Shown here in pieces: positions 24,301 through 36,591 of a stretch of DNA of 64,000 nucleotides. The position numbers and the translations under genes are program-made. The stretch's first letter is position 1. Every line of letters starts with the position of its first letter. The notes under the pieces were generated by a model. It ran no database searches and had not been told where the DNA came from. It saw nothing but the letters and a program-made list of their open reading frames with translations. Source of the stretch: Rotaria sp. Silwood1 (lineage: Eukaryota; Rotifera; Eurotatoria; Philodinida; Philodinidae); assembly GCA_905250075.1 (NCBI GenBank), contig CAJNOP010000021.1:1885808-1949807 (forward strand), written 5' to 3'.

Positions 24301-26936
24301 GACAAAACGATATTATTGTTATTAAGGATTCTGTCGGATTAGGTAATCTATTCAAATTTCAGAAATCAAATTTACTGATTGACGACTATGCATCCAAAGT
24401 ATGATCAGTTACTGATCACTGTGGCCTTTAATATCAGCCGAGAGTGTATGTAAAAAAAATTTATTGATAATTTTGTAGGACTTTTCACATGCTGCAAGTT
24501 TGTCTAGTTAACATTACCCATTATCCTACATTTGATAGGAAAAAAAATTAAATTCTTCAATGAGTTTTACCATCTTTTTTTTATGAGTAATGAGACCTCA
24601 TACTTTCAATAGTGTTGATTATAAAAGATGTGACCAGACACTACACTTTCTCAGAAATTATTCACGATGTAGTACTAGTAAACACACTAATTAGAAGTTG
24701 TAATATGTGTATAGGTTAGTATTCTAGTGTTGCGAGGCTTTTATCATGCACTGTAATTAATATATTAAAAAATTGTTCTAATTTAATCTTTTCTTCAAGC
24801 CATGGGTGTTATTGCTGTTGAAACTCGTACAGTTGAATTAGAACAACCAGCTGATCCAGCTAATTTTGATTCCGATGCACGTACTATTCAACAAGCTGGT
24901 CAAGTGTGGTTTCCTGATTCAGCATTTAAAACAGCACAAGCAATTAATGATTTTAAACGTGAAAATTTACCATTAATGATATTTGCTAATTGGCGTGGTT
25001 TTAGTGGTGGAATGAAAGATATGTATGATCAAATAATTAAATTTGGCGCTTATATTGTTGATGCTTTACGTACATATGATCAACCTGTATTTATTTATAT
25101 TCCACCACATGGTGAATTGCGTGGTGGAGCTTGGGTTGTTGTTGATCCAACAATTAATTTACGTTATATGGAAATGTATGCTGATCGTATGAGTCGTGGT
25201 GGTGTACTTGAACCTGAAGGTACTGTTGAAATAAAATATCGTACTAAAGATCTTTTACGTACAATACATCGACTTGATAATATTTGTCGAGAATTAAAAA
25301 CAAATATAAGTTTATGTACAACAACAACAAATGCAATGAAAGAAGATTTAGAGAGACAATTAGCTGAAAAAGAAAAATATTTATTACCTATGTATCAACA
25401 AGCTGCTGTTATGTTTTGTGATTTACATGATACACCAGGTCGAATGTTAGAAAAGGGTGTTATTCGAGTAAGTAAATTGAAAAAAATTATTTTCTTTTGT
25501 TGTTACTTGAAATGAAATTTTGTATTTGTTTTTACTTTTGTTTAAAGGAAATACTTGATTGGCAAACAAGTCGAGAATTTTTTTATTGGCGTTTAAAACG
25601 TCGTTTAGAAGAAGATAATGCAATTAAAACAATTCTAACGGCTAATCCTTCATTAGATTATCATGATGCATTAAAGTATCTTCAACAATGGTTTAGTGAA
25701 GATAAACAAGATAATGTAAGATAGTTAAACTGAAATAAGATACAAACAAAAAGTTTAGAAACAAAGCATTTTTTAGAAAGTACTCATTGAATTCTTATAA
25801 ATAGGTTTGCATGAAAAGTCTCTGTAAAACTAAGACTGCCAAAACTAGTTCTCCTTCTCCACGACGTATCTTCAGTGAACAACAATCATTATGTGATAGA
25901 TCTAAAAGGCTATTTATCTGTTGTTTTTGACATTGTGTATAAATTTACTGTTTTACACTTTGAAGCCTTTCGTAGAATGAGCGCTTATTTGTGAAAGAAA
26001 GCAACACTTGGTTAAGCGACTATTAACCGAAATCGGTTGCATATTTGATAGAAGTGTGATTTCTAATTCACTTTTCACAAACTTCAATTTTCAGGAACAT
26101 AAAAAAATGAAGATTTTATTTTATGTAATGGATTCATAGATGATCTCGCTGATACACGGTTATTAAATATTGATATTCACATTTTCAATTTATCGAAATG
26201 CTACAAAAACTATTGCAAATAGAAGCTCTATTAAAAATTATATAATCCGTATTTCTACTCATATCTACTCTTTCTTGTCCTTAAATAAATTATTATTTAG
26301 TTATATTCTGAATCTATCTGAGTAATATCTCTATAGGCCTAGGAAATGTTTTGCCAATTTTATTTTTTAGTATTGCGATCAATTCTACACTGCGACTAAC
26401 TGTCATAGACTCCTTTTATAGAGCATTTTTGATAAAATTCAGAAAACTGATTTTAAGAGTCTTAGTTTTTCAAGGATCTTTCATCCAAACTTGTTAATGG
26501 TAATTTGACAAGTACTTCTTTTTATGGGAAATTGTTTTCAGCTGCTTGAATCTTTTCTCTGATATTTTTTGTAGCTATTATCTGTAAGAAAAAAGTCAAA
26601 ACTACTGAATTTCTTAACTTTTTGCTTGTACTTTATTTATAATTTCATATTATAGACTCTTCAATGGACAAAAGATAGAGTGGTCGTTCAATGGTTTAAC
26701 GAATTTAATAGTTCTTCATTAATTCATGATCGCATAAAAAAACTACAAAAACAATATGCCCTTGAAGATATTTGTCGGTATGTTTTTCGTTTTGAATTTA
26801 TTGAGAAAACATATTTATGAATTTTATTTAAAGAATATTCGACATGCATCCTGATCTTTTATCAGATATAGTCGAACAATCGAAAGATGAGCAATGTCTC
26901 AAATTAATTAAAATATTGAATAGTAAAAATAATTAG
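12361..26936 (+). CDS. ACC: Acetyl-CoA carboxylase, multidomain eukaryotic form
   Basis: Makes malonyl-CoA from acetyl-CoA and bicarbonate using biotin and ATP. I read 33 exons summing to 2384 codons including stop (human ACC1 is 2346 aa). Exons: 12361-12623, 12669-12774, 12838-12976, 13034-13144, 13207-13287, 13358-13456, 13515-13615, 13670-13780, 14461-14708, 14765-14900, 15736-15897, 15945-16108, 16171-16226, 16289-16487, 16541-16622, 16677-16888, 16953-17081, 17815-18784, 18836-18925, 18989-19107, 19157-19291, 19350-19488, 19550-19654, 19712-19768, 19822-19863, 19926-20340, 22414-22851, 22909-23546, 23614-24157, 24800-25467, 25548-25715, 26656-26777, 26834-26936. Biotin carboxylase: [47 protein letters not shown]. 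Biotinyl Lys: ELEVMKMV. Central domain: 17815-20340. Carboxyltransferase: [41 protein letters not shown] possible AMPK-type site, KMSGL, lies at the exon 1-2 join. The longest introns are 20341-22413, 25716-26655, 14901-15735, 17082-17814, 13781-14460 and 24158-24799. Confidence 0.96.
13893..14228. repeat. Palindromic element in acetyl-CoA carboxylase intron 8
   Basis: The outer ends are GAAAATCACACTAGACTTCT (from about 13896) and its diverged complement ending at ATTCAGTGTGATTTTT (about 14209-14224). Inside, ACAAATGTTTTATC (13993-14006) pairs with GATAAAACATTTGT (about 14114-14127), and TTTTAGAAGTACC pairs with GATACTTCTAAA. The two halves meet near 14060. No coding sequence. It fills half of a 680-base intron in a gene whose introns are mostly near 55 bases. 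Confidence 0.7.
20420..20978. mobile_element. Non-autonomous hAT-type transposon in acetyl-CoA carboxylase intron 26
   Basis: The left end is CAGAGATGTCCATCGCGGC and the right end is GCCGCGATGGACATCTCTG, an inverted repeat of at least 19 bases. ATTGTATT is directly repeated on both sides (20412-20419 and 20979-20986), an 8-base target duplication. An 8-base duplication with termini starting CAGAGATG is the classic hAT signature. The interior is a set of GC-rich imperfect repeats of CCGCTGCCGCG separated by short A/T-rich spacers (TTATAAAA and TTTTTTAAAA). It encodes no transposase. The GC content is far above the surroundings. The intact target duplication argues for a fairly recent insertion. 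Confidence 0.88.
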
Positions 26937-29245
26937 TCAGTAGCATTTATGATTATTATTATTACCATCACAAAATGTGATATATTCGTTTAATTCCTTC
27001 TTATTTCCTTCAATATAAAGTCTTCTTATTACTATTATCCACTTATTATGAACAAAAAGAAAAAAAAAACCAAGAATCTATATTCGTTTATTCTCTTGTA
27101 TTTATCTTTGGTAATAGACCACATTCTATATGGCTTTGTTTTTTATGCATTGGCAAACATGACATTCATTTACTGATATCATTTTCATGTCGTTCTTGTT
27201 GTTGTTGTTTTCTTTTATCTTGATTGTATCAATAAAAGGTTAAAAATAATTACTACAAATATGATAAACTTTTAGCAATCTTTATTATTTATAAATTAGT
27301 TACGTGGTACTTCACTGATTTTCTTGTCTTTGCTTGGTCTGTTCTTAAAAAGAAAACATTGAGACATATTTTGTTTTTCTTTTTATTTTAGTCTTATGAT
27401 ATTATTCAGTAAATAATTTAGATAATCATTCTAAATACATGTGTATTTTTAAAGCAAATCCTATGACGGAAAAAAAGTTAATCAATGAAAGATTCGACAT
27501 TACTGAGAAAGAAAAATAAAATTTTTTTCAGAAATCTTTTTGGACGGAATTGTCAAAGCAAATCTGATTTTCTTTAATAACCTTAGTTGTAGTTGAATTT
27601 CGTAGAAATCTAAAGAAACTAAGATTACAATTCATTATTACAATAAACATTATTCTAAGAGCAAGATATACTTATCTTATTTTCTTTCTACGGTTTCGTT
27701 AAAATATTTTTCATCAATTATAGATATCAACCAAGACTACCAATAAAATTAAATTCGTTTGAATATAATTAATAATTATTCCTATCACAGTTGATCTCAA
27801 TTTTCTTCCGTAAACACACCAAGTTTCTGATCTACTATTGTGTTCATATAACTAATGAACAATAACCAATGATTCTCTTAAATTATCTACTCATTTGCAA
27901 CAAATGGAAACAACGTTGACGAGATATCATGAAAGTCATGTGACTAATGAATATATCACTCTAATTTTTTCAATTATGTAGTCATCATGAAAATATAATG
28001 TGATTTTCATATTATGTCAGTTCTGTCTACATGGTTGATGACTAGATAAACTGTATCATCATGAACACATGGTAACTTATACATCCGAAGAAATGAGCTG
28101 AAACCTTCTAATATACAAGGAAAACATTTCTATTAAGTTTTGCTATTTTATCCTACAAGGGCTGTAGTAACAGTTCTCTTCATATATCAGTGAAATAGAA
28201 TGTCTAGCAAATTGCTAATTTATTTTACAAAGAATCTGAATATACTTTCTCGAACTTGATAATGGTTATCATAGTAGAGATTTCCTAGTTGGTTTTTTGA
28301 AAGACTTTATTTATGTTATCATAACTTATTAATATCTTACTCTTGATAGTATTCATGTCAAGAATTACTTTAAAATTTATTTCAAAAACATTATTTTCAT
28401 AAAATAAACCAAAAAAAGTAATTAATTATTATATTTTAAAACCATTGAGTATACAATATTAAAGTATTAAAATAATATAGAAAAAAGGATAGTTAAAACA
28501 TTCATTATGTTTAAAATAACCTGTATTAGGTATTTGTATTATATTAAAAGTGATTGAAAATGAAAATGATTTTAGTGGAGCATTGGCGAATAAGTAAAAT
28601 ATGACTCTTATGTTTCTGTCAATTATTACCTATTAAACAACATTAGTACGATGAAATATCACTCTACAACTATATTTATCAATAAACTATTTAGCAATAG
28701 AATTGATTATCATGAGTTAACTATTGATCCGCACTATCAATAATGAAAACAAATAAAAAAAACAACAATAAGAACCCGTGCAATCACGTTTCTTTTTTTT
28801 GTCATCAAATATATGCATTTATGAGAATACTATTCAAATGGTATATGTAGATGAGATAGGATTTCTCATCCAACGATTCTTTATTCAAAAATTAAAAACA
28901 TTTGACATAATTATCATTGTGAATGAATTTATGTGATATTATTAGTTTCATCATGTTGATGCGCATGAACGGTTTTCCGATTTTAATATTTAAGTATTAC
29001 AATTTTCATGTTCTTTTTTTTAGTAAACGGGAATATGTTGATGATTACCTTCGCACCCTATTATGATTATATTTACTATTATTTGTATATTATGCAATAT
29101 AGATTTGTACTTCTAGTGCAAAAGCATTTTGACAACTAAGAAAATAGATGATTCTCTCCTATTTTGTCACACACATGTGATCAACTAACTGCGTCATTGT
29201 GTGTGCGCCTATACAATTATCGAAGCATTTTCGTTCTTGCATAAA
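26937..29245. other. Intergenic, no gene seen
   Basis: Two kilobases of AT-rich sequence between acetyl-CoA carboxylase and the PDZ gene. A possible polyadenylation signal for acetyl-CoA carboxylase, AATAAA, is at 27231-27236. I find no exon with matching splice sites and no open frame of note on either strand. Confidence 0.55.
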
Positions 29246-30322
29246 ATGACTAGTCTTCCGATTTCTCCTAATCCATCCTCTAAACAAACAGATAATGAGG
29301 ATGATGAGGATGATGATGGTTAGTATAGTTATTAAACCTTCTTTTTTTTTCTTATTTAATTTTTTTTTCTCATTTAGATACATCAAATTCTGTTTCTCCA
29401 CCTTCAAATTCAAAATTATCAGTAGAACAAGGTGAAACTCGCTTGATAACTATTTCAGAAGCTATTGGCCTTGATTTTCATTCATTTATTCCACAAGCTG
29501 ATATAACATCACAAGTACATTTTCTAAGTAATATTCAACCAGGCTCTCCAGCAGATATAGCTGGTCTTAAAGATGGGGATCGTGTTTTACAAGTAAATGG
29601 AATTAATATTACTAATCTTGAACATGAAGATGTACGAAAATTAATGCAACTAATGACCCCAATTATATTAACAGTAGCCAATGATCCAAAATATTTATTC
29701 ATACTTCAACAGCCAGTGATTGATATTGAAGAAAAACTACCAGGTATTTTTAAATAAATAAAAATATCAATTAGTTTATTTATTTTCTTTAGAACTTCCA
29801 ATAACGGCAAATGGCGATATTAATTCAGATACAATTAGTCGTCAATTAAGTCGTTTTGAATTAAAAGGACATTCAGGACTTGAAACAATGGTATCATCTG
29901 GATCAAAATCAACTATCTCAACAAAATCACATCGTTATGAAATATTTAATATAATTAAATCTGATGAATCAACTAAAGAAGAATCATTAAAAGCTAAATT
30001 ATGTCATTTACGTAAAAGTAAAAAATATGATGGTTATGGATTAGTATTAAAATACCAACAAGATCTTCATGTTATTGGTGAAGTTGAAGAAGCATCACCT
30101 TCATATCGAGCTGGCCTACGTGAAAATGATGTTATTATATTTGTGGGAAAAAAAAATGTCGAAAAATTAACTCATGATGATGTTAAAGTTATGATTCGAG
30201 CAATGACATTAGCATCGAATCAAGTTGAATTAACTGTTTTATCAAAATCTGATATTCCAAGATATAAAACGTCACAAGAAAAAGGTTTAATCGATTGGTC
30301 AATTATGGGTTTGGAGAAATAA
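29246..30322 (+). CDS. Two-PDZ-domain scaffold protein
   Basis: Three exons, 29246-29318, 29378-29743 and 29793-30322, joined in phase 1 each time, give 322 residues. PDZ domains bind C-terminal tails of membrane proteins and act as scaffolds under the membrane. The N-terminus is a short acidic segment (NEDDEDDDD). PDZ1 (about residues 48-125) has IQPGSPADIAGLKDGDRVLQ, VNGINITNLEHEDVRKLMQ and the closing strand PIILTV. PDZ2 (about 210-300) has YDGYGLVLKYQQ, where GYGL is the carboxylate-binding loop, then EASPSYRAGLRENDVIIFVG and HDDVKVMIRAM. The first domain's carboxylate loop appears atypical (SEAIGLDFHSF). The overall form recalls NHERF-type tandem PDZ proteins, but no ERM-binding tail is visible, so I give no symbol. 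The start codon has the context AAAATGA. The 3' end is followed at once by a TTTA microsatellite. Confidence 0.85.
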
Positions 30323-30330
30323 CTTCCATG

Positions 30331-30445
30331 TTTATTTATTTGTTTATTTATTTATTTATTTATCTATTTATTTATTTATTTATTTATTTATTTATCTATT
30401 TATTTATCTATTCATTTATTTATTTACTTATTTACTTATTTATTT
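30331..30445. repeat. (TTTA)n microsatellite
   Basis: About 115 bases of TTTA units with occasional TCTA, TTCA and TTACTTA variants, beginning nine bases after the PDZ gene's stop codon and so probably in its 3'UTR. Confidence 0.95.
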
Positions 30446-32962
30446 GAACAATCAAATGAAAGATTGAACCTATAATCTATTTTTATTTAAAGTTATTTTG
30501 CCGATGTTACTTGTCATATTTTTATGAAAAATTTTCTGATAAATAAACTACAGTTAAAGAACAAAAGGAACATTTCTATTGATTATATGTAGTAGTGGAT
30601 AATAGTTTCTTTCATCCCTACAAGCTTTTAGCTACCATAGGTACTAAAGGTCTTATGTGATGCCATTTGTAAACTGTTAGTGAGTTATACTTCAATGAAT
30701 CAAGCTCAACATACTAGGAAAGCTTTGCCTGTAGCTGAACATTATTGCACACAAGTCTCAGTGAGGAATCTTCTACAAGAGGAAAATGGTATGTCCATAA
30801 TCATGGTCTTGGTGCTGAAGGCTCAAAGACATTCAGAGACAGAAATATTGCAATAAATTACATAAACTTTTGAGTGACGCAAGATCATATGCTAGGCTTT
30901 TGTTGCAAATAAAATATCAAACATTAGTCATGTATTTGCTAAAAGGAAACGCAAAATTTAATAGACAGCTTATTCAGGTTCACATTCTTGGTGAAGTATG
31001 TGCACACTAATTTACAGACTTCCTTCAAGTATGGAAACTAAGTTCTGTTGCAAAAAGAAGGAGACTTTTTTCAACTCCTGGATAATAAATATCTCTATTA
31101 TCAAGCTAAACATTATAGTTCACTTTTAATGTATAAAAACCATTTCTCAACTAACTCAAGATAGATCATGTTAACGTGTTTCTTAATATTAATACATAGG
31201 ATACCATTTTTCTATCATTTTAACTTACAATGAAAGGTTTTATACTATTATTAAAGAATATTAGATACATTCGGGTCAAAATCAAAACGAACATTTAACT
31301 CATTATTTTTCTTTTTACATGATGGTTGGATAGAGCTCGTCACATTACAGAAGAAAAAGTGAGTTTCAAACTTAAACAAACGAATTAAAAAAAAATAAAT
31401 GAAAATGGTCCAAAGTATCATCATCATCTTCAAACATAAGGAAAATAGATAAAAAAAAAAGTTCTGATTTTCAAGAAATGTTTTAAAATTTGTTTTTAGA
31501 TTTGAAACACACTTTCGATAACACAACAAGACGTCATTCATCCAACCATCATGCAAAAAAAGAAAAATAAATAGTGTTAAAATATTAACTTGTAGGTACC
31601 TTACATATACTGTTAACATAGGCTCAAACATCTGTTTCTTATTCATTTGAATTGATAAACTTATGAAATGCAACGAAATTTTCATACAAAGATCACAATG
31701 TTCTACAATCTTCGATGACAAATAGTAATATGTTCGTAGTGAAGCAAAATTAGAAAATTTTCTTCAGAAAACATTCAATTTTGTATGACTAAATGTTGAA
31801 GGTTACATTGTCAACGGCTTGAAATAGTATTTCTTCGTTACAAGTGAAGAAAATCTGTACGGAAAATTCAAATTAGATAGACTACAAACTACTGAAAGTT
31901 ATCTTCACCTTCAGTGGCTAATCTTATATGCCTAAGAAATATTTGTTAAATCTAAAATGTAATTGCTTTTTTTTATGAACATTGCTGCTTCACTGTTATT
32001 CTGTATTTCAGTAAAATAGATTGAGAACTCTTTTTCCAATAGTTGAAATTAAATAAAAAGAAATGTTACCGTGCTTTTCTAACTGCATATCTTTTAATAC
32101 AAGTTGTGAACTTTTTTGTAAAGCATATCAACTATATACAATCGAAAAATATCGCTTGGAAATAAGAATTAACAACAATATTTCATCTAAATGATAAATA
32201 GATTCATATCCACCCACCTTCCCTTTTACCTATTTTTAACTTCCCAGACGGAATCTTGCAAATATTGCTGAGTATACTCTCGATTTAAAATGTTTTGTCA
32301 TTTATGATTGTAAATATCTTAAAAGTTCACTATCTTGCTCGATGTATGTCATAGACAGCTCACATTTGAAATTGGTTAACGATAGACTATGGACTTATCG
32401 TTGCACAGAGATTATAATTTTGACTTAATGCAAACATATCACAAGTTGAAATAAAATTTGTATATTTACAACGATGCAGTTTAACTTAAGATTGTCTGTT
32501 TATCGATAAGGCATATGACATCGTATAGCTTCTTATTGGAAATTGAAGTTCTAGCTATCAAAATAATACAATTCATATGATTTATTTTTCCTTGTTATTT
32601 ATCGTCCAGCCTCTCTTCACGTTTCAAAACAAATTGAAATGTACTTAAAAAAAAAAGTATTTTATCGTACTCAAATGGCTTTAAAGTTGGGATTATTTGT
32701 CTTCTCTTATCTTATCTAAAGTACCTTGAATAATTAATGAATTGCTTTTAAATGTAAAAGATAAAGTACTTAAATTAAGCTGAATACATTATTAAATGAT
32801 ATCATTATTAAGATCATTCAAGAATATAATAAAACTTCATATTAATGCATGAAAAATAATTCTTATCGGATTTTCTTGTTGAAATATAAATAACAGAAAA
32901 TAAAAGATCACTTTCAAATACATACAACAACAACCCCCAGTTCTGTAATCGATTCTAGCAAA
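30446..32962. other. Intergenic with one palindrome
   Basis: No gene supported. The longest open frame (31251-31721, minus) overlaps the palindrome listed separately and has a composition of mostly F, L and I from T-rich DNA. The remainder is AT-rich with stops in all frames. The region just before 32963 has TATAAATAAC near 32886, possibly part of the next gene's promoter. Confidence 0.5.
31303..31572. repeat. Imperfect palindrome, about 270 bases
   Basis: The left arm runs CTTTTTACATGATGGTTGGA (about 31311-31330). The right arm is its near-complement TCCAACCATCATGCAAAAAA. AGTGAGTTTCAAAC (about 31358) pairs with TTTGAAACACACTT (about 31502). The halves meet near 31437. No coding capacity. 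Confidence 0.6.
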
Positions 32963-35900
32963 ATGTGGTTCCGTCGCCAAGTTCATCCTCTTTCAAACAA
33001 TAAACAAACAAATCCAGCTATTCAGTAGAATTTATCTCGTGATTTTATTGATTTCTTTGAGTCCTGTTTTTAGTACAAGTGCTGTTACGAAATTTTTATC
33101 CAAGACTATAATCAAAGTACTTCTGATTATTGGTGGTTCACTGTTGCTCATCACTAGTATCGTTGTACCAGTGGTCCTTGTTACACGTTCAAAGAACAAT
33201 CGACTATCATCGTCGACAACTATAGGTAATCACATATTCTTTAAGAAAGAACTGAAAAAAAAACATGTGAGCGGTGATCATATTATCTAATAAATACTAG
33301 AAACATATCAACATCTAGTAGAATCATATTTAATAATAATAATTTTTTATAAAGATTCATACTTATAGATTATCCATCAACAACTCAGTCTGGAATGATA
33401 ACAACAAGTGAGAATAATAAAGCATTTCAAAGTTTGATTGCAAATAGATGATCGAGATTTTTTTTTCTAACTTATTTTAGTGACTACAATGCGAACAAAT
33501 CTGTTTTCAAGTATGATTGCGTAATTGATTGAACTTTAATATCTTATATTTCATTTTGCAGTTTTAACAACATCTAGTGGAAAAACAAGTATTTTTGAAG
33601 TTATTCTTTCTAATTTTGAAATAACAATCAATCTGTTTTATTCTAGCTTCTTTAATGCCTTCAACAAGTGAGTAATTATTATTTCGCATTCATATAATCA
33701 TTACTAATCGCTGTTACTTACATTAACCATTATATATATGCAAATGCTTCTTCTTTTTTTTGTTTAGCATTCACTCAATCGATATTATCAAGCACCACTT
33801 TCAAAGGTAACACTGCAAAATATTGTAATCTGAGTTAGAAAGAGTATCATTCTTTTATAGTACCATCAGTATCATCAACAAACAGTTCGAGTAATTCCAA
33901 AAATATTTGTTTTATTTCATATATGTTTATGAATTTTTCCAATAGCAATATCAACTACAGGTTTGCCTATGATATCAAATGGAAGTAAGTTGCAATAAAT
34001 TTTTGATAATTCTTTCTGCATAAAATATAATTTTAATTTTATTTTTAGCGACGACACATCTATTAATAACAAGTAGATTTACACAGTTTAAAAAAAATAG
34101 TATTTGTTATATAATTTTTATTTCACTCATATAATAGACATATCAACAACAAAAACTTGTAAGTTTTATTAAATAGTAGAGATATCTAATTATTAGTATT
34201 CATCATAGCCAAACCAATAACGACAACAAGTGAGTTTGCTTAAAACCAATATTTAGTCTTAATAATGATATAACTCAACATGCAAAGCATTTTCAACTAG
34301 AAAAGTAACCCGTATGCTTATTATTGCATTGAAATATATAATTTGATTAAAATGAAGATTGTCTTATACTGTAAATCATGAGTAGAGAAATTTTTATAAA
34401 CCATGTTGATAAATTATTTTCGTCTATTATCATCGATTACAGGAACAAAAATCATTATTATATTGAATCTTTCTCGAAACTGGTAATCAGTTTTAATATT
34501 TTCTAGCGTATCATCTGAATTTTAGTATTGACCTAGATGAGAGTCGTTCTATATTTCGGTTGATTCTCCTGTTTCACCTATATTTTTCTCAACAAGTAAG
34601 AAATTATCAAGGAATCATGTATATCACCAGTATTGATTTCAAAAAAGTATTGATTTGTACTATTTGAATTACTAGGATAAATCAACGTTTTCAAATGTTC
34701 CTTCATCATTTCAAACTAGAGAGTAGTTTTGTAAATATGTATATATGTGTGTATTTCATATCAAATAGTCAAATATTACATATAGAAACTTTTATTTTAA
34801 GGAAAATGTGTCATTTCTTTTAATTAGACTTTGAAATCTGAACTGTCATGTATAAAATGTAACAAACAAAGATATTGACAAATGATCTTATTTCTTGCTC
34901 TAAGATAATGTCTGAAGTTTAAAGAAATTGACGCATGTAGTGTACGTATAGTTAACTCTAACATAGAATCTTCGAACATATATTTATTAAAAACAATCTA
35001 CACACAATTTTCAATGATATTTTTTAGTTTTTCTTTCGAAAATATTTATAATCAGAAGACAATAACGCACTGCCTTTAATAATCAAATATAGCTATGAAA
35101 TCGTAATAAAACTTTGTGTTTATCCTTTGCTTCGCTGAAAATTATGAACAGTCTTTCCCTTAATTTTCTAAACTCGTAATCAGACTTCAGAGTATTGATA
35201 ATCAACTTTTTAAAATAGCTATGCCAACAATAACCTCTACAACACAATTAACTGAAAGTAAGTGATAATCAATTTCGCTCAACTCTTCGATATTGATAAT
35301 GATTTATTATTCATATAGCAAATATTGATCTATCATCGAACAATACATGTATGTAGTAAATAAAAGAATACTTACTACTTAGAATATGATAGAATAAAGC
35401 TTGTTTGTATTTTAGCTGTCACGTCAGAAATATCTTCAACAATTTGTAAGTTTTATCACTGTGCAAATATATTTTGATTTATTTATTTAATTTAGTCGAA
35501 ACAATGACAATTAGTGAGTCTTAGTAGGATATATTATCAAATTGAAATTTTATTTATTTCCATTTAAAGCACCTTCGGATTTTAATACAACAGGTATATT
35601 TTTTCTCTGTAGATATTTCAATTTAAATTAAAAAAATCAATCTTTCATGGTTTTAGCTATAACAATGATCAATGCAAGTGAGCAATTCTCTACGGATGAC
35701 AATGAAAATATTGTTTCAATCATGGAATCAACAATAGCGAGTAATAGTTTCTCCTTTTTGTTGTCATTCTATGATATCTAATAACTTTTCATTGATTATT
35801 ATTTTTAGCAACATTAAGTAGTATCGATAGTAAGTACAATATTTTTCCTGTTGGAATAATCGCATGATTTTTTTAAAGAAACAATTAAAAAAAAATACTT

Positions 35901-36591
35901 GTTCAAAAAAAAATAGAACTTTTATTTTTATTCTATTCTTTAGCGGATATGTCAACAACAACAACAACAACAACTGGTAGAAGTAATATACCGATTGTTT
36001 TTCCTCAACAGTTTTTTATTTTTTATATCTTCTTAAGCAACAACAACTACCATGACTCCACCAAATTTATTGATAAATCCTGACGCTGAATTAGGGTCAC
36101 TTGTTGGTTGGAATCAAACTGGCTCTTCTCCTGTCATGATTGATTCAAATGGGCAATTCAATGAAAATTATTATCCACATAGTGGAACTTTTTGCTTTGT
36201 TGGGGGAGAAGGACCTGGTTCACCATCAAGATTAGTTCAAAATGTTAAACTATTGGGTGGTGTACAAGGTTTCACGGAAAGTCAACTTGATGCCGGCTTT
36301 CTCAGAGCGGAACTAAGTTTTTACTATCAAACTTACGAGCAAAGGTTGCTACCCCATGATCTGGTTCAAGTTAGCTTGACGTTTCGATCAGCTTCTTCTA
36401 TATTGAGCACAGTGGATTCCGGAGAAAAAGCTTGCACGACGTCTCATCCAGGATGGTGTCATTTCATAGATTCGTTTCCATTACCAACCGGTGTACGAAG
36501 TATTGATTATATGATGATATTTATTCGCAAAGGTTTCATAGGCAACAATATAGACTGCTATATTGATGACAATTCATTGAAAATTATATAA
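32963..36591 (+). CDS. Type II membrane protein: Ser/Thr stalk from 18 small exons plus C-terminal ectodomain
   Basis: I read 20 exons totalling 1338 bases (445 residues). Exon 1 is 32963-33024; exon 2 is 33074-33225. Small exons: 33369-33407, 33481-33510, 33562-33588, 33647-33667, 33768-33806, 33861-33890, 33946-33984, 34049-34072, 34138-34158, 34209-34229, 35219-35257, 35319-35348, 35416-35445, 35496-35513, 35570-35593, 35657-35740, 35809-35829, 35944-35976. The last exon is 36038-36591. The N-terminus is short and cytoplasmic with basic residues (MWFRRQ). A transmembrane segment follows at about residues 36-57 (VLLIIGGSLLLITSIVVPVV), then RSK. The stalk is rich in Thr and Ser, as in O-glycosylated mucin-like linkers. 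The C-terminal domain begins NLLINPDAELGSLVGWNQ, a start common in secreted bacterial-type carbohydrate-binding or jelly-roll domains, and holds four cysteines (TFCF, KACTT, GWCHF and DCYID). All small exons are multiples of three and all internal joins are phase 1. Ligand and function are unknown. One extra exon may hide in the intron 34230-35218. Confidence 0.8.

Noticed and set aside
26937-29245. Search for a CRISPR array, operon or prophage-like content in the large gaps
   Set aside because: No regular spacer-repeat structure, no ribosome binding site and gene cluster layout; the genome is eukaryotic with spliced genes throughout.
30600-31100. Possible relic of a transposase gene
   Set aside because: No open frame or conserved catalytic motif can be read on either strand.
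31251-31721. 156-codon minus-strand open frame
   Set aside because: Overlaps a palindrome and is mostly F, L and I from T-rich DNA; no recognisable domain.
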